Positions 15,435-24,479 are shown, counted from the stretch's first letter. The stretch: DNA of 26,109 nucleotides from Caldisericaceae bacterium (GCA_021160885.1 JAGHBR010000281.1:1-26109), one strand, 5' to 3'. Made by a program: numbers and translations. The notes: generated by a model from the sequence alone, not told the origin.

Positions 15435-16331
15435 ATGGAAAAACGTACTTTTCTGTTTATTTTAAATCCCATATCTGGTATTCGAAAAAATAAAAAATCT
15501 GTAGAAGATATTATTCATAAAGAATTCAAACAACATTCAACCATTGATTACCAGATTCAATACACCGAATTCCCCGGCCATGCCAGTCAATTAGCGAAGG
15601 AGGCTGCCAGACAAAATGTAAATGTAGTAGTAGCCGTAGGCGGTGATGGCACAATGAATGAAGTGGCCAGTGGTCTGGTAGGCAGCAATGCCGCTCTGGG
15701 CTTGATTCCCCAGGGATCCGGAAACGGTTACGCCCGATCTCTCAAAATACCATTAATAACATTTCCTGCGCTGCACACGCTACAATACGGCAAAATTAGA
15801 ACCGTTGATGTGGGTAAAATTAATGATTACTATTTCTTCGGTGTGGCAGGTGTAGGTTTTGATGCCTACATTGGCGCCCAATTTCAGGAGTTTGGTTTTA
15901 GAGGGCCATTGCCCTATTTTTACATTGGTGTAAGGGAATACTTTCGTTACAGGTACGAAGGTTTTACCTTGAAATTTAATGGACAAATTCTGGATGTCCA
16001 TCCTTTGCTGATTACGGTGGCAAATACAATCCAATATGGTATGCGCGCTACCATTGCCCCCATGGCCAAAGTTGATGATGGTATTTTGGAATTATGCATT
16101 TTAAATAAAATAAATGTGTTCAAAGCAGCGCTGCAACTGCGAAGATTGTTTGATGGTTCCATTGAAAAGGTCAGGGAATACCAGCATTTTAGTGTAAATG
16201 AATTGGAAATAATTCGGGAAAATGATAAGGGGATCTTTCATACGGACGGAGAACCGCGTATGGGTCCTAAAAAATTAAAAATTAATATACTGCCTAAAAA
16301 ATTAAAGGTGTTGGTACCAGGAGATCGCTAA
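15435..16331 (+). CDS. Diacylglycerol/lipid kinase (YegS/DagK family)
   Basis: A 298-residue ATP-dependent lipid kinase. The catalytic-domain signature is VGGDGTMNE (68-76), with NPISG at the N terminus (11-15), PQGSGNGYARSL (92-103), a C-terminal lid-like domain and HTDGEP. The frame is open up to 15399, but that part would run through the tonB terminator hairpin and adds an unlike N terminus, so ATG 15435 is chosen; it has only a weak ribosome site. It phosphorylates diacylglycerol or another lipid alcohol at the membrane. It is followed after three bases by a thioesterase gene. Confidence 0.88.
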   Translation: MEKRTFLFILNPISGIRKNKKSVEDIIHKEFKQHSTIDYQIQYTEFPGHASQLAKEAARQNVNVVVAVGGDGTMNEVASGLVGSNAALGLIPQGSGNGYARSLKIPLITFPALHTLQYGKIRTVDVGKINDYYFFGVAGVGFDAYIGAQFQEFGFRGPLPYFYIGVREYFRYRYEGFTLKFNGQILDVHPLLITVANTIQYGMRATIAPMAKVDDGILELCILNKINVFKAALQLRRLFDGSIEKVREYQHFSVNELEIIRENDKGIFHTDGEPRMGPKKLKINILPKKLKVLVPGDR

Positions 16332-16334
16332 AAG

Positions 16335-16766
16335 ATGGAAGAATTTGTTACCACTCTGAAAGTACGTTCTTATGAATGCGATATTTACGGCCATGTAAAC
16401 AATGCCGTTTATCTGCAATATTGTGAAGCGGCTCGCGTTGAGTTTTTGGAAAGCCTGGGATATGATCTGCAAAAGCTTAAAGAAGCTAATTTTTTACTCC
16501 CCATCGTTAGAATTGAAATTGATTATAAAAAGCCGCTGTTCATGAATGATTTAATTGAAGTCAGTGTAAAATGGGTCGGGCGTAAAACCAGTTCAGCTGT
16601 ATTTGAACAACAAATTCGTAAACTGCCAGACAAACAATTGGCTGCCAGAGCGCGGGTTACCTGGGTGTGTACAGATTTACGTGGCAAACCCAAACCCATT
16701 CCGGATATTTTGATTCAGCCGGTTAAAGCGAAATATGGGGATGTACCACAATTAAATAATTATTAA
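16335..16766 (+). CDS. Acyl-CoA thioesterase, hotdog fold (YbgC/FadM-like)
   Basis: A 143-residue 4HBT-type hotdog protein. The active-site segment is ECDIYGHVNNAVYLQY, with Asp16 the likely catalytic acid and His20 and Asn22 nearby; FLLPIVRIEIDYKKPL follows as in the family. It hydrolyses acyl thioesters; chain length is unknown. The neighbouring lipid kinase suggests a lipid-related role. GGAG at 16320-16323 lies inside the kinase gene's end. In YbgC this gene often sits with tol genes, an interesting echo of the exbB/exbD/tonB operon just upstream, though here they are separated by a terminator. Confidence 0.88.
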   Translation: MEEFVTTLKVRSYECDIYGHVNNAVYLQYCEAARVEFLESLGYDLQKLKEANFLLPIVRIEIDYKKPLFMNDLIEVSVKWVGRKTSSAVFEQQIRKLPDKQLAARARVTWVCTDLRGKPKPIPDILIQPVKAKYGDVPQLNNY

Positions 16767-16865
16767 TGGTTGTCTTTTTTTGTGAGCCAAATAACTCCTT
16801 ACTAAGACCAATTGCCGCTAAATTGCTAAATTGATAGTCATTGAACCCCAAAGAAGTTTATAAGC

Positions 16866-16928
16866 CACAGATCGACACAGATATCCACTGAATTATTTTA
16901 ATGGATTAGACTGATTTTACAGATTTAG
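16866..16928. repeat. Degenerate 10-bp-period repeat block
   Basis: Three consecutive 10-base units are visible, CACAGATCGA (16866-16875), CACAGATATC (16876-16885) and CACTGAATTA (16886-16895). A second pair follows, GACTGATTTT (16909-16918) and ACAGATTTAG (16919-16928). The same unit type occurs at 111-130, suggesting a dispersed intergenic repeat. Confidence 0.5.
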
Positions 16929-17088
16929 TGGGAAAGGAAATAAGGTAAAATAAAAGATGTTATTTTTAATGCCTCGCTATTCTTTTCATTAATATATCCG
17001 TCTGGCTGCTGGGCAGATCATTTACTTCTTAAACGCTCATTCTATTTCCCATAATAAAACTCTTATCTAATAGTAATACAAGGAATAT

Positions 17089-17117
17089 TTGGCACTTTAT
17101 TTTAGGTTTATTAAATT
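17089..17117 (+). promoter_or_regulatory. Candidate promoter of the dNTPase gene
   Basis: TTGGCA (17089-17094, five of six) and TAAATT (17112-17117, four of six) have a 17-base spacer, 23 bases before the next ATG. Consensus match only. Confidence 0.35.
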
Positions 17118-17140
17118 TATTACAAATTTGAAAGCTAAGC

Positions 17141-18319
17141 ATGAACAAAGAGACTCTTTTACAAAAAATCGCCGAAGAAAAAAATCGGCAGGAGGAACAA
17201 AACCTGTCGCCTTTTGCTACGCCTAATTCTGCGGCCGTTCGTTCAAGAGAAGAAAATATTGTACATTACAGGCCGCCTTTTGCCCTTGATCGCGACAGAA
17301 TTTTTTACAGCGGCGCTTTTCGGCGTTACACAGGGAAAACGCAGGTGATTTATTTTGTCTCTCTGTTAGACGAACAATTAACCAGTCGCAGCTTGCATAC
17401 TTTAAGTGTAGCGCAAATTGCCCGTACCATTGGTCGTTTTCTTTCCTTGAACACCGATTTAATTGAAGCCATTGCATTGGGACACGATTTAGGCCATCCG
17501 CCCTTTGGCCACGATGGCGAAGTTTTTTTGAGTGAAATCAGCCAAAAATACGGCCTCGGGCATTTCCATCATAATATCCAGAGTTTACGTGTGGTGGATC
17601 GTATTGCCAAAAAAGGGTGCGGACTTAATCTGACTTTTCAAACCCGCGATGGCATCCTTTCCCACAATGGCGAGGTGCACAATCAAAAATTAGAACCGGA
17701 TCCTTATAAAAACGAAAAAGATCTACAGAGTTACATTGAACGAATGCAGGCCGGGGAATGGGTCGATATGATGCCAGCCACTCTGGAGGGCTGTGTGGTT
17801 CGTATTACCGATACCATTGCCTACATTGGTCAGGATATCGACGATGCCATCCGTATTGGCCTCATCAAACGGGAAGACCTGCCGCCGGCTGCTACGGATG
17901 TTCTTGGCACTTCCAACGGCCAGATTATTGATACCCTGGTTAATGATGTAGTATGCAATAGCTATCAGGAAAATTATATCTGTTTTAGCGATCAGATTTC
18001 TGAGGCCTTGTTTGAACTTAAGCAATTTAATTACCAGCATATTTACAAAAGTCCTAAATTGAAGATTAATCACCGGCGTATCAAACGCGGATTTGAACTG
18101 TTGTTTGAACACTTTTTAGAACGTCTGAAGAAGAATGATCAGGAAAGTGAAATATTCCAACACTTCCTGTCTTCAAAATGTGAAGATTATTTACTGGAAA
18201 CGCCAGATGAAATTAAAGTAAGAGATTTTTTGGCAGGCATGACCGACCGTTACTTCAGTAAAGTTTTGCAAAAACAGGTCGTTCCTCAAATGGCTGATTT
18301 CAAAATATTTAATGAATAA
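17141..18319 (+). CDS. dgt: HD-domain deoxynucleoside triphosphate triphosphohydrolase (dGTPase-like)
   Basis: A 392-residue hydrolase predicted to split dGTP or other dNTPs into deoxynucleoside and tripolyphosphate. The N-terminal motif DRDRIFYSGAFRRYTGKTQV is the dGTPase signature. The HD metal site is His86 (SLHTLSVAQIAR), His115-Asp116 (GHDLGHPPFGH) and Asp224 (RITDTIAYIGQD). Length suits the shorter, type-2 dGTPase-like group (about 340-440) rather than the 505-residue E. coli enzyme, so substrate specificity may be broader. ATG 17141 lacks a clear Shine-Dalgarno site. It is followed by an M20 peptidase gene 28 bases later. Confidence 0.9.
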   Translation: MNKETLLQKIAEEKNRQEEQNLSPFATPNSAAVRSREENIVHYRPPFALDRDRIFYSGAFRRYTGKTQVIYFVSLLDEQLTSRSLHTLSVAQIARTIGRFLSLNTDLIEAIALGHDLGHPPFGHDGEVFLSEISQKYGLGHFHHNIQSLRVVDRIAKKGCGLNLTFQTRDGILSHNGEVHNQKLEPDPYKNEKDLQSYIERMQAGEWVDMMPATLEGCVVRITDTIAYIGQDIDDAIRIGLIKREDLPPAATDVLGTSNGQIIDTLVNDVVCNSYQENYICFSDQISEALFELKQFNYQHIYKSPKLKINHRRIKRGFELLFEHFLERLKKNDQESEIFQHFLSSKCEDYLLETPDEIKVRDFLAGMTDRYFSKVLQKQVVPQMADFKIFNE

Positions 18320-18347
18320 TACAAACGCTTAACCGCAGGAGTAAACA

Positions 18348-19586
18348 ATGACACAGAGCGAACTGCAACGCATTTTCAATTATTTGGATGGCCTGAGAAC
18401 CGAAGCCATCAATCTGAACAAAGCTATTGTTCCGATCAAAGCCCTGGGACCTACAAATGGCGGTACCGGTGAGATGGAAAAAGCGGAGTTTTTGAAAAAT
18501 TATCTAAAAACCATTGGCATTAAGGAGATTAAAGAATGCCCTGCTTCCGACCCCAGGATACCTGGTGGCCTGAGGCCCAATCTGATTGCAAAAATTCCCG
18601 GACAGGTTTCACGCACGGTCTGGATTTTGGGGCACATGGACGTTGTACCGGAAGGCGACCTTTCCAAATGGGACACAAATCCCTTCGAAGCTGTTGTAAA
18701 GGGGAATAAGATTTACGGGCGTGGAACGGAAGATAATCACCACGCCATTGTTACAGGATGCCTGGTAGCCAAAACGTTTAATGATTTGGGCATTAAACCC
18801 TATTATTCCCTGGGCCTGGCCTTTGTGGCCGATGAAGAGACTGGCAGTAAATATGGCCTGCAGCATCTGTTAGAAACCCAGCCAAATTTGTTCAAAGATG
18901 ATGATTTAATCATTGTACCGGATGCTGGTGAAAAAGATAGCAGCATGATCGAAGTGGCCGAAAAATCTATTCTTTGGGTTAAATTTAAAACTATTGGAAA
19001 ACAAACGCACGCCAGCATGCCGGCCAACGGTATTAATGCCTTTAAAGCCGCCTCGCATTTGGTGGTGGCCCTAGATGAACTGCACCAGATTTATGATCAA
19101 AAAGACGACCTGTTTGATCCTCCGGAAAGTACCTTTGAGCCAACGCGTAAAGAGGCCAATGTGCCTAATATTAACACCATTCCTGGTGAAGATATCTTTT
19201 ATCTGGATTGCCGAATTTTGCCGGGTTATGAGATCGAGGAGGTGCTTAAAACAATTAGTAAGATAAGTGAGCGCATCGAGAAAAAATTTAACGTTAAGAT
19301 TGAAATTTCAACAGAACAATACGAACAGGCCGCACCTTCTACCGATGTCAATGCCCCGGTGGTGCAGGCTTTAAAAAATGCCATTAAAGACGTTTACAAT
19401 GTGGAAGCTAAACCTAAAGGCATTGGTGGCGGAACCGTCGCTGCCTTTTTCCGTCGTAAAGGTTTACCGGCTGCGGTCTGGTCAACCATTGAAGACATGG
19501 CTCACGAGCCTAATGAATATGACGTGCTGGACAACATTGTTAACGATGCCAAAGTTTTTGCACATGTCTGTTTGCAAAAGATGTGA
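18348..19586 (+). CDS. M20 family metallopeptidase (DapE/ArgE/CPG2-like)
   Basis: A 412-residue cytoplasmic two-zinc hydrolase. Metal and catalytic residues are visible: His96 and Asp98 (GHMDVVPEG), bridging Asp129 (GRGTEDNHH), the Glu163-Glu164 pair (VADEETGS), Asp192 (VPDAGEKDS) and a late His (MAHEPNEY). The lid domain starts with KFKTIGKQTHASMP. The substrate could be a peptide, N-acyl amino acid or succinyl-diaminopimelate; the sequence does not decide. GCAGGAG precedes ATG 18348 at good spacing. A strong terminator follows. Confidence 0.9.
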   Translation: MTQSELQRIFNYLDGLRTEAINLNKAIVPIKALGPTNGGTGEMEKAEFLKNYLKTIGIKEIKECPASDPRIPGGLRPNLIAKIPGQVSRTVWILGHMDVVPEGDLSKWDTNPFEAVVKGNKIYGRGTEDNHHAIVTGCLVAKTFNDLGIKPYYSLGLAFVADEETGSKYGLQHLLETQPNLFKDDDLIIVPDAGEKDSSMIEVAEKSILWVKFKTIGKQTHASMPANGINAFKAASHLVVALDELHQIYDQKDDLFDPPESTFEPTRKEANVPNINTIPGEDIFYLDCRILPGYEIEEVLKTISKISERIEKKFNVKIEISTEQYEQAAPSTDVNAPVVQALKNAIKDVYNVEAKPKGIGGGTVAAFFRRKGLPAAVWSTIEDMAHEPNEYDVLDNIVNDAKVFAHVCLQKM

Positions 19587-19596
19587 ATAAAGCAGT

Positions 19597-19623
19597 AGTC
19601 TCAGGCCCCAGCCTGAGACTTTT
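19597..19623 (+). terminator. Rho-independent terminator after M20 peptidase gene
   Basis: A perfect 10-base stem AGTCTCAGGC (19597-19606) and GCCTGAGACT (19611-19620) with the tetraloop CCCA is followed by TTT and, after AACAA, a further T6 run. Confidence 0.8.
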
Positions 19624-19662
19624 AACAATTTTTTACCCGTTATTTTGGGAATGGCGTTTCCC

Positions 19663-20596
19663 ATGAAAGGCTTCTTGTCATTTGTATTTGCTCTGTGTTT
19701 GCTTACACAGCTTTTTGCTCAGCCTGTTAAAGTTTTGCCGGAACCATTAAGTGACAGAACCTTTCAGTACGCACGAGTAGCAAGGACGTTTACAGGGACG
19801 CTGTTGGCAGTCGAAGCTTTGGTGCCAGTAGTGCAAAATGTGATGGGTAGAGAAGAGTCGCCGGAGTTGATTTTACAGGCCAGTCAACTATCCTTTATGT
19901 TAGGGCAGTGGACGCACGATGCCCGGACACAAATGGAGAAAGTTAAACTAAATCTTGATCTTGCTTCGATTAAATTCGCAGATCAGCTGTCAGAAGCAGA
20001 ACTAAAAAATTTTAATCTCATTGTGCTTGGTAAAGAGAATAAGTATTTTAACAAGGCTAAAATCGGAGAAACAGGAAGCTTTTTAAAAGTAGTGAATGAT
20101 TTTCCGGTACAAGGCCGGCAACCATGTTTGTTTCCGATTTAGTTGCGGCTCGTTATCTGGCCAACAAATGGCTGCTTTTCAAAATGGAGCCTATCGGGGC
20201 TTTTTATCGTTTGTCAAAACAGGCATTCTTATTGAACAACAAAACTTGAAAGCTGCAAAACTTATGTTGGATGCGCCTTCAGAATTGCACGTCTGTGCAA
20301 AACCGGTAATACTGGCCCTAAGTCCAAAAGACAAACTGCCTAAAAAACTGTTACAACTCGCCAAAAAAAGAAATAAGCTGAGGCAGGCTTTAGAGGCAAA
20401 TGATGCTACCCTGGCTAAACAAATCTGGCAGCAGGCTATGCAAGCCTGTTATGCCTGTCATCAGGGACAGGATGGCGTGCCTAAATTCAGAAAATTTACA
20501 CCTAATGCGTCGGAGCATGATTATCATCAGAAAATAGTAGAAAAAGCCGAAGTAGAATGTGCTACCTGTCATCGGGGCAAACAGAGAAAAACTTGA
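19663..20596 (+). pseudogene. Exported di-heme c-type cytochrome-like gene, frameshifted
   Basis: A secretion signal (MKGFLSFVFALCLLTQLFAQ, from ATG 19663; the open frame itself begins at TTG 19645) leads a frame that stops at 20142. A second frame (stop 20594-20596) carries two heme-binding CxxCH motifs, CYACH (20447-20461) and CATCH (20558-20572), but has no signal peptide of its own. Hemes are attached outside the cytoplasm, so the two frames should be one protein of about 310 residues. A third frame also looks protein-like at about 20127-20170 (MFVSDLVAARYLANK), so the simplest repair is two single-base changes, one at 20096-20139 and one near 20166. Whether this is real gene decay or sequencing error cannot be told. 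The N-terminal half is not recognised. Confidence 0.65.
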
Positions 20597-20815
20597 AGCA
20601 GAGCTTAAAACAACAAAGCCTCAGCCCATAAGCCACCGAAGAACGCCAAACTTTCAGAAAATTTTGAGTTTTGAATTATAAATGTTGAATGAATCTTCAG
20701 CTGTTCACTGTTAAATCCTAATTTCCAATCTGCTATCGGTGTGATCTTCTTTTACCATTCAACTATCCAACCACTATACCGACTCGTACACAAAGAGTAT
20801 GATCATTGAAAAAAT

Positions 20816-22147
20816 CTAAAAGGGCATTAAAGCTTCCACAATAAATTCACCGCGGCCGTGTTCATTAAAGGCGTAGTCAAAACGCAAAACTTCCACATAG
20901 GGCAGTAAAAAGTGCAAGCCAAAGCCATAACCAGTAATTTGATTACGTAAACTGAAGTTTTTATGGTGATTCCAGACTTGACCGCTTTCCAGAAAGACAC
21001 CTGCATTGAGACCAAATTTTAGGTCTTTGGTCATGAACTCCGGCAATATTTTGGATTCATAAGAAAAATAGCGTAAAGAAATGATGGGGTAGCGAAGAGC
21101 AAACCCCGCAATCAGGGCATATTTCCCGTTGTAAGTTTCATTAAAATGGCCGCGAATGCGTTCCTCGAAGCCCAAAAATACCTGGTCATAAACAGGAGCG
21201 TTGCCGTACGATTGCAGCGTGTAAAGCCTGCTGGCCACAATCAGTTTTTTGATGGAGAAGTACTTGCGAAAATCAAATAGATATTGCGTGTAATCGATGC
21301 CCGGTAAAAAGAGGCCCATTTTAGAAATGCCCAGACGTAACAACCAACCTTTGCTGGGGTAAGCGTAAAGATCGCGGTAGTCAAACGTGTTAATTAAACG
21401 GATGCCATAATTTACATCCTGCCGTTTTCCGCTTTCCATGTATTGCACATTTTCCTTGTCCAGCTTTACCTGGTCGCGCGAAAGCATTAAAATGGTGCTA
21501 ATGTCTCTATCCCAATACTTCCCGAAGTGCACAGCAGCCAGGGTGTGGTATTCCGGAAAACCGTACTTATAATTTTCCATCCGGTAGGTTCTGAAATAGA
21601 GCCGTGTGTAAAAGTGCAAATGATCACCTACCCAGGGATTTTCATACAAAAATTTAACGCCCGGGCGGCTGCCGAAATGAAAGGAAGTCTGTAGTTTTTC
21701 ATTCCAGCCGCGAAAGTTGAGATGAACAAATCCAAATCCATAAGCAATTTTGTCCCAATCACGATCCACAATGTAAAAAATAGGGTAGGGGAAAAAGTAC
21801 CAGCGTTCGGTAACCGAAACAATAATGGAAACACTGTCGCTGTTACTGAAAGGCAACATTTCTACGCGGTTGAAAAGCCAGAGATTTTCCAGCCGTTCTT
21901 TGGAACGTTGCAGTAAAGAATCGTTAAAGACCTGGCCTTCCTGAATTTGCATTTCACGTAAAATAACTTTGGTTTTGGTCAGCTTGTTGCCAACAACAAA
22001 AATATCTTTTACGATTTTCCCGTTAAATTTAGTCAGATCGACTTTGTTCTGGCTAAAGATGATGAGCGGCAGGAACAAGAAAAATAAAAAAAACGAATTA
22101 AAAAATGAATGTTTAATAATGAGCCCTTGCTTTTTGTTTAATTTCAT
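20816..22147 (-). CDS. Outer-membrane beta-barrel protein with one POTRA domain (Omp85/BamA superfamily)
   Basis: A 443-residue outer-membrane protein. A long basic/hydrophobic signal (1 to about 32) is followed by one POTRA-like domain (about 45-115; IVKDIFVVGNKLTKTKVILRE, then NLWLFNRVEM and SIIVSVTERW) and a 16-strand-type barrel that ends in Phe. Superfamily hallmarks are FDYRDLYAYPSKGW (256-269) and IRGHFNETYNGKY (331-343), the latter being the counterpart of the VRGF/Y loop-6 motif. With a single POTRA and 443 residues it is much shorter than BamA (about 800), so it is not the main assembly factor; a role as translocator or lipid-transport-like barrel is possible. It starts directly after the stop of the PHP gene. 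Confidence 0.82.
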   Translation of the reverse strand: MKLNKKQGLIIKHSFFNSFFLFFLFLPLIIFSQNKVDLTKFNGKIVKDIFVVGNKLTKTKVILREMQIQEGQVFNDSLLQRSKERLENLWLFNRVEMLPFSNSDSVSIIVSVTERWYFFPYPIFYIVDRDWDKIAYGFGFVHLNFRGWNEKLQTSFHFGSRPGVKFLYENPWVGDHLHFYTRLYFRTYRMENYKYGFPEYHTLAAVHFGKYWDRDISTILMLSRDQVKLDKENVQYMESGKRQDVNYGIRLINTFDYRDLYAYPSKGWLLRLGISKMGLFLPGIDYTQYLFDFRKYFSIKKLIVASRLYTLQSYGNAPVYDQVFLGFEERIRGHFNETYNGKYALIAGFALRYPIISLRYFSYESKILPEFMTKDLKFGLNAGVFLESGQVWNHHKNFSLRNQITGYGFGLHFLLPYVEVLRFDYAFNEHGRGEFIVEALMPF

Positions 22148-23719
22148 TTAGTGTTTAATCCAGATACAATTTGTTAGCGCCAATCCAAATTTTGTTTTGG
22201 CCTGAACACGAATATAATCAGGTAAGGGCGTACGGGGCAAAGAAATTTTTTCCGAAAATTCGAACAACGGTTCAGAGTCCCACTTTTTTTGCCAGATGAT
22301 TTGTTCTTTCTGTTCAGAAAAATAACCGCCAATGAGCTGAACCGATTCAACAAAACCTGTTTCTTTGCTGGCTAATAGTTCAATGGCAACTGAATCAAGA
22401 TGATCTGTTTGCTGGCCCATTACTACCATTTGCTGACCATTAAATCCAATCATTTCAAGAAAAGGCCCGTTGGTAAGGCAAACCCGTCCCTGTTGGTAAT
22501 AAGCAAGGATTTGTTGCGGGGTGTTCGGCGGCTGCGGGCAAAAGATAAGTGTGCGCCAGCGAGCAAAAATGTGCATTTTGTGTTCACGTACATTCACGAA
22601 TGGAATGGCGATTTCTCTGCAACGATTGAAATGACCATGGGCATCATTGCCGGCTGCGGGCAAAATTCGTATTCCTTTTAAAAGTAGCGAGCTCCATAAT
22701 TTAATGGCCTGCTCAATGTCTACTTCAGTGCCACCGTTAATAAATTGTAGTCCGGCATAAGAGGATTTCAACAAATCTCCAGATCGCCAGGGCCCCCGGT
22801 TGATGAACAGCTGCTGAGTAATGGGCACTTTTTGGGCCGGATGAGCCGGCAAGGCAATGGCAGCCTCATTTAGCTGATTGAGCGCCTGTTCAATGGTTAG
22901 TTCTGACTTGTTTTTTAGCCAGCGTTCGCCAGAATCACCGCTGCCAGGAATCAGCGCAGGGTTGTTAAGCGCCAGCAGATGTACAGTTTGGCCATGGCTA
23001 TTCCGTACGCTGATTTCTTCTCCGGGAATGATGAGCGGGCCTGAATTTTCTTCATTCAACTCTTTAACCTGTGCTAAAAAAGCCTTCCATTTCGGAAAAT
23101 TGGGATCATTTTTTAAATAATTATTCGGCTGGTCGTCCAGATCGTATGAGTGATCGGTAACGCAGAAGAAATCCAGTTCTGCTGCTCTGGCCATTATTTT
23201 CATGGCTTGCAGGCTGGCTCCAAATTCGATTTGGTCTTCGGTAAAATGGGAATGGCTGTGAAAATCTCCTGCGTAAAAGCCTGCCTTTTTAGGTAAAGAA
23301 TTTTTAGCAAAATAGCATTGAAAGGGCTGGTGACCAGAAGAGCGGTAATTGTCCGCAAAGCAGATTCTTTGTTTGTCATTAATCTGGAAAGAAATTTTAA
23401 CCTCAATTTCATGCCAGCCGGTGGAGAAACTGGACACATCAATTTCAAAAATCAATTCTTTAAATCTTTCTTTAACCAGAAGGTTAAGGTCTTTGAAAAA
23501 TACTCGCCGGGCATCAACAAAGATAGTTAAAGAACGCAATTTTGCCGGAAAGAAATCGGCATCTTTCAGCAGAATTAAAACAGGTAGTTTTTGGGGTAAG
23601 GTTAAGCGGAAAGGAACGTCCGCCAGAATTTCCGGCTCTTTTTTAAAAAGCAGATTAAACAAAAAGGGTAAACGGAAATGCGTTTCAGCGTAAAGAACAG
23701 GCAGCAAAGTTAGAGTCAT
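22148..23719 (-). CDS. PHP-domain metallophosphoesterase-like protein (CehA/McbA-like)
   Basis: A 523-residue protein. Residues 1-145 are strand-rich and may form an Ig-like domain. The PHP domain runs from about 148 to 400: HSHSH (154-158), VTDHSYD (187-193), GEE (233-235), His247, AHP (292-294) and NDAHGH (358-363, Asp359 and His361) supply the metal ligands. A beta-rich tail (about 400-523) follows, with LTNGPFLE at its start. This layout is that of the CehA/McbA PHP family, whose members hydrolyse phosphoester or carbamate bonds. There is no clear signal peptide, although the N terminus is hydrophobic. It starts 18 bases after the NYN gene, with GGAAAG before the ATG, and abuts the beta-barrel gene. 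Confidence 0.83.
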   Translation of the reverse strand: MTLTLLPVLYAETHFRLPFLFNLLFKKEPEILADVPFRLTLPQKLPVLILLKDADFFPAKLRSLTIFVDARRVFFKDLNLLVKERFKELIFEIDVSSFSTGWHEIEVKISFQINDKQRICFADNYRSSGHQPFQCYFAKNSLPKKAGFYAGDFHSHSHFTEDQIEFGASLQAMKIMARAAELDFFCVTDHSYDLDDQPNNYLKNDPNFPKWKAFLAQVKELNEENSGPLIIPGEEISVRNSHGQTVHLLALNNPALIPGSGDSGERWLKNKSELTIEQALNQLNEAAIALPAHPAQKVPITQQLFINRGPWRSGDLLKSSYAGLQFINGGTEVDIEQAIKLWSSLLLKGIRILPAAGNDAHGHFNRCREIAIPFVNVREHKMHIFARWRTLIFCPQPPNTPQQILAYYQQGRVCLTNGPFLEMIGFNGQQMVVMGQQTDHLDSVAIELLASKETGFVESVQLIGGYFSEQKEQIIWQKKWDSEPLFEFSEKISLPRTPLPDYIRVQAKTKFGLALTNCIWIKH

Positions 23720-23737
23720 GTTTAACTTTCCGTAATT

Positions 23738-24235
23738 TTAGAGATCTTCATCGCCATTTTTTCTAAACTGTTCAAGCCAGTAATCAAGATCAACCTGATC
23801 AGGATCTGGTTTTTCGTTGTTCTCCATTGAAGTCCTGCCCGATCGTTTTTGTTTTTTCGAAGAGTAAAATTCTTCAGATGTTACCGATCGGGCGCCTAAA
23901 TCTTTGGCTGAATTAATGATTGCGCGATCAGAACTAATTACTACTGTGTCTGAAGTATCGTTTGCCTGACGTAAAAGCTGACGAATTACATCGTCCGCTT
24001 CCTGCGGCTTGCGGGAAAATTTAATCTCAATGGTGGTGGCGAGAGACGGCTGTTCAAAAATTCCTTTTTTGCCGTCAAATACGATGATCACGCGATTTTT
24101 GCGTGTATTCAATCTTTGCTGTACAACCTGAATGATCATCTCAATAGCCGCAGCAAAATCCCGCTGATTTAAAAATTGTTTTACCTGTGGAATTTTGTGC
24201 CCCAGATTGTAGCCATCAATTAAATAGGTTCTCAT
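23738..24235 (-). CDS. NYN-domain RNase-like protein (YacP/Rae1 family)
   Basis: A 165-residue protein with a PIN-like NYN fold. Acidic residues expected at the metal site are Asp7 (LIDGYNL), Asp54 (VFDGKKG), Asp81-Asp82 (EADDVIRQ) and Asp103 (ISSDRAI). A charged tail (about 130-165) follows. Bacillus Rae1/YacP is a ribosome-associated endoribonuclease of this family; the shared fold suggests RNA cleavage but not the target. It is the first gene of a three-gene minus-strand operon and is divergent from the zinc peptidase gene across a 244-base gap. Confidence 0.88.
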   Translation of the reverse strand: MRTYLIDGYNLGHKIPQVKQFLNQRDFAAAIEMIIQVVQQRLNTRKNRVIIVFDGKKGIFEQPSLATTIEIKFSRKPQEADDVIRQLLRQANDTSDTVVISSDRAIINSAKDLGARSVTSEEFYSSKKQKRSGRTSMENNEKPDPDQVDLDYWLEQFRKNGDEDL

Positions 24236-24465
24236 AATTTGTTCCAGCTATTTTGAAAATAAAAATAATATTTTGATTTAACCTTAAAATTGCAAATTAA
24301 AGTTTGGCTGTCAGATAGACAGATTTTGTTGTGTACATCTGGCAGTTTGACTATTTTAAAGGCTGTTTTTAGCCTAAGAATAGCTGTTGGTACAGTTTTT
24401 GAAAAGATAAAGAGTGAACATTTGAACTTTTCAAATTTTTAAACGTAATAGCAGAAAAATAAAAT

Positions 24466-24471
24466 AAGGAG
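24466..24471 (+). promoter_or_regulatory. Shine-Dalgarno site for the YugP-type peptidase
   Basis: AAGGAG lies 8 bases before ATG 24480. It argues that the short N-terminal frame, which stops at 24536, is the genuine start of the peptidase gene. Confidence 0.7.
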
Positions 24472-24479
24472 AAAGGCCT

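Larger units (their letters stand above)
16767..17140. other. Gene-free gap between thioesterase and dNTPase genes
   Basis: No coding frame is credible on either strand. The stretch holds a T-run shortly after the thioesterase stop without a convincing hairpin, a degenerate 10-base-period repeat block (16866-16928), and a candidate promoter near its right end. Nothing else is recognisable. Confidence 0.6.

Noticed and set aside
16767..16800. T-run after the thioesterase gene as a terminator
   Set aside because: No stem of more than a few pairs precedes the T7 run.
20597..20815. Convergent-gene gap examined for a bidirectional terminator or small RNA
   Set aside because: No stable inverted repeat with T-run and no promoter-like pair could be seen.
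24347..24380. TTGACT followed by a small AGGCT/AGCCT hairpin upstream of the zinc peptidase gene
   Set aside because: No acceptable -10 box at 16-18 bases and the stem has only five pairs; too weak to call a promoter or riboswitch.
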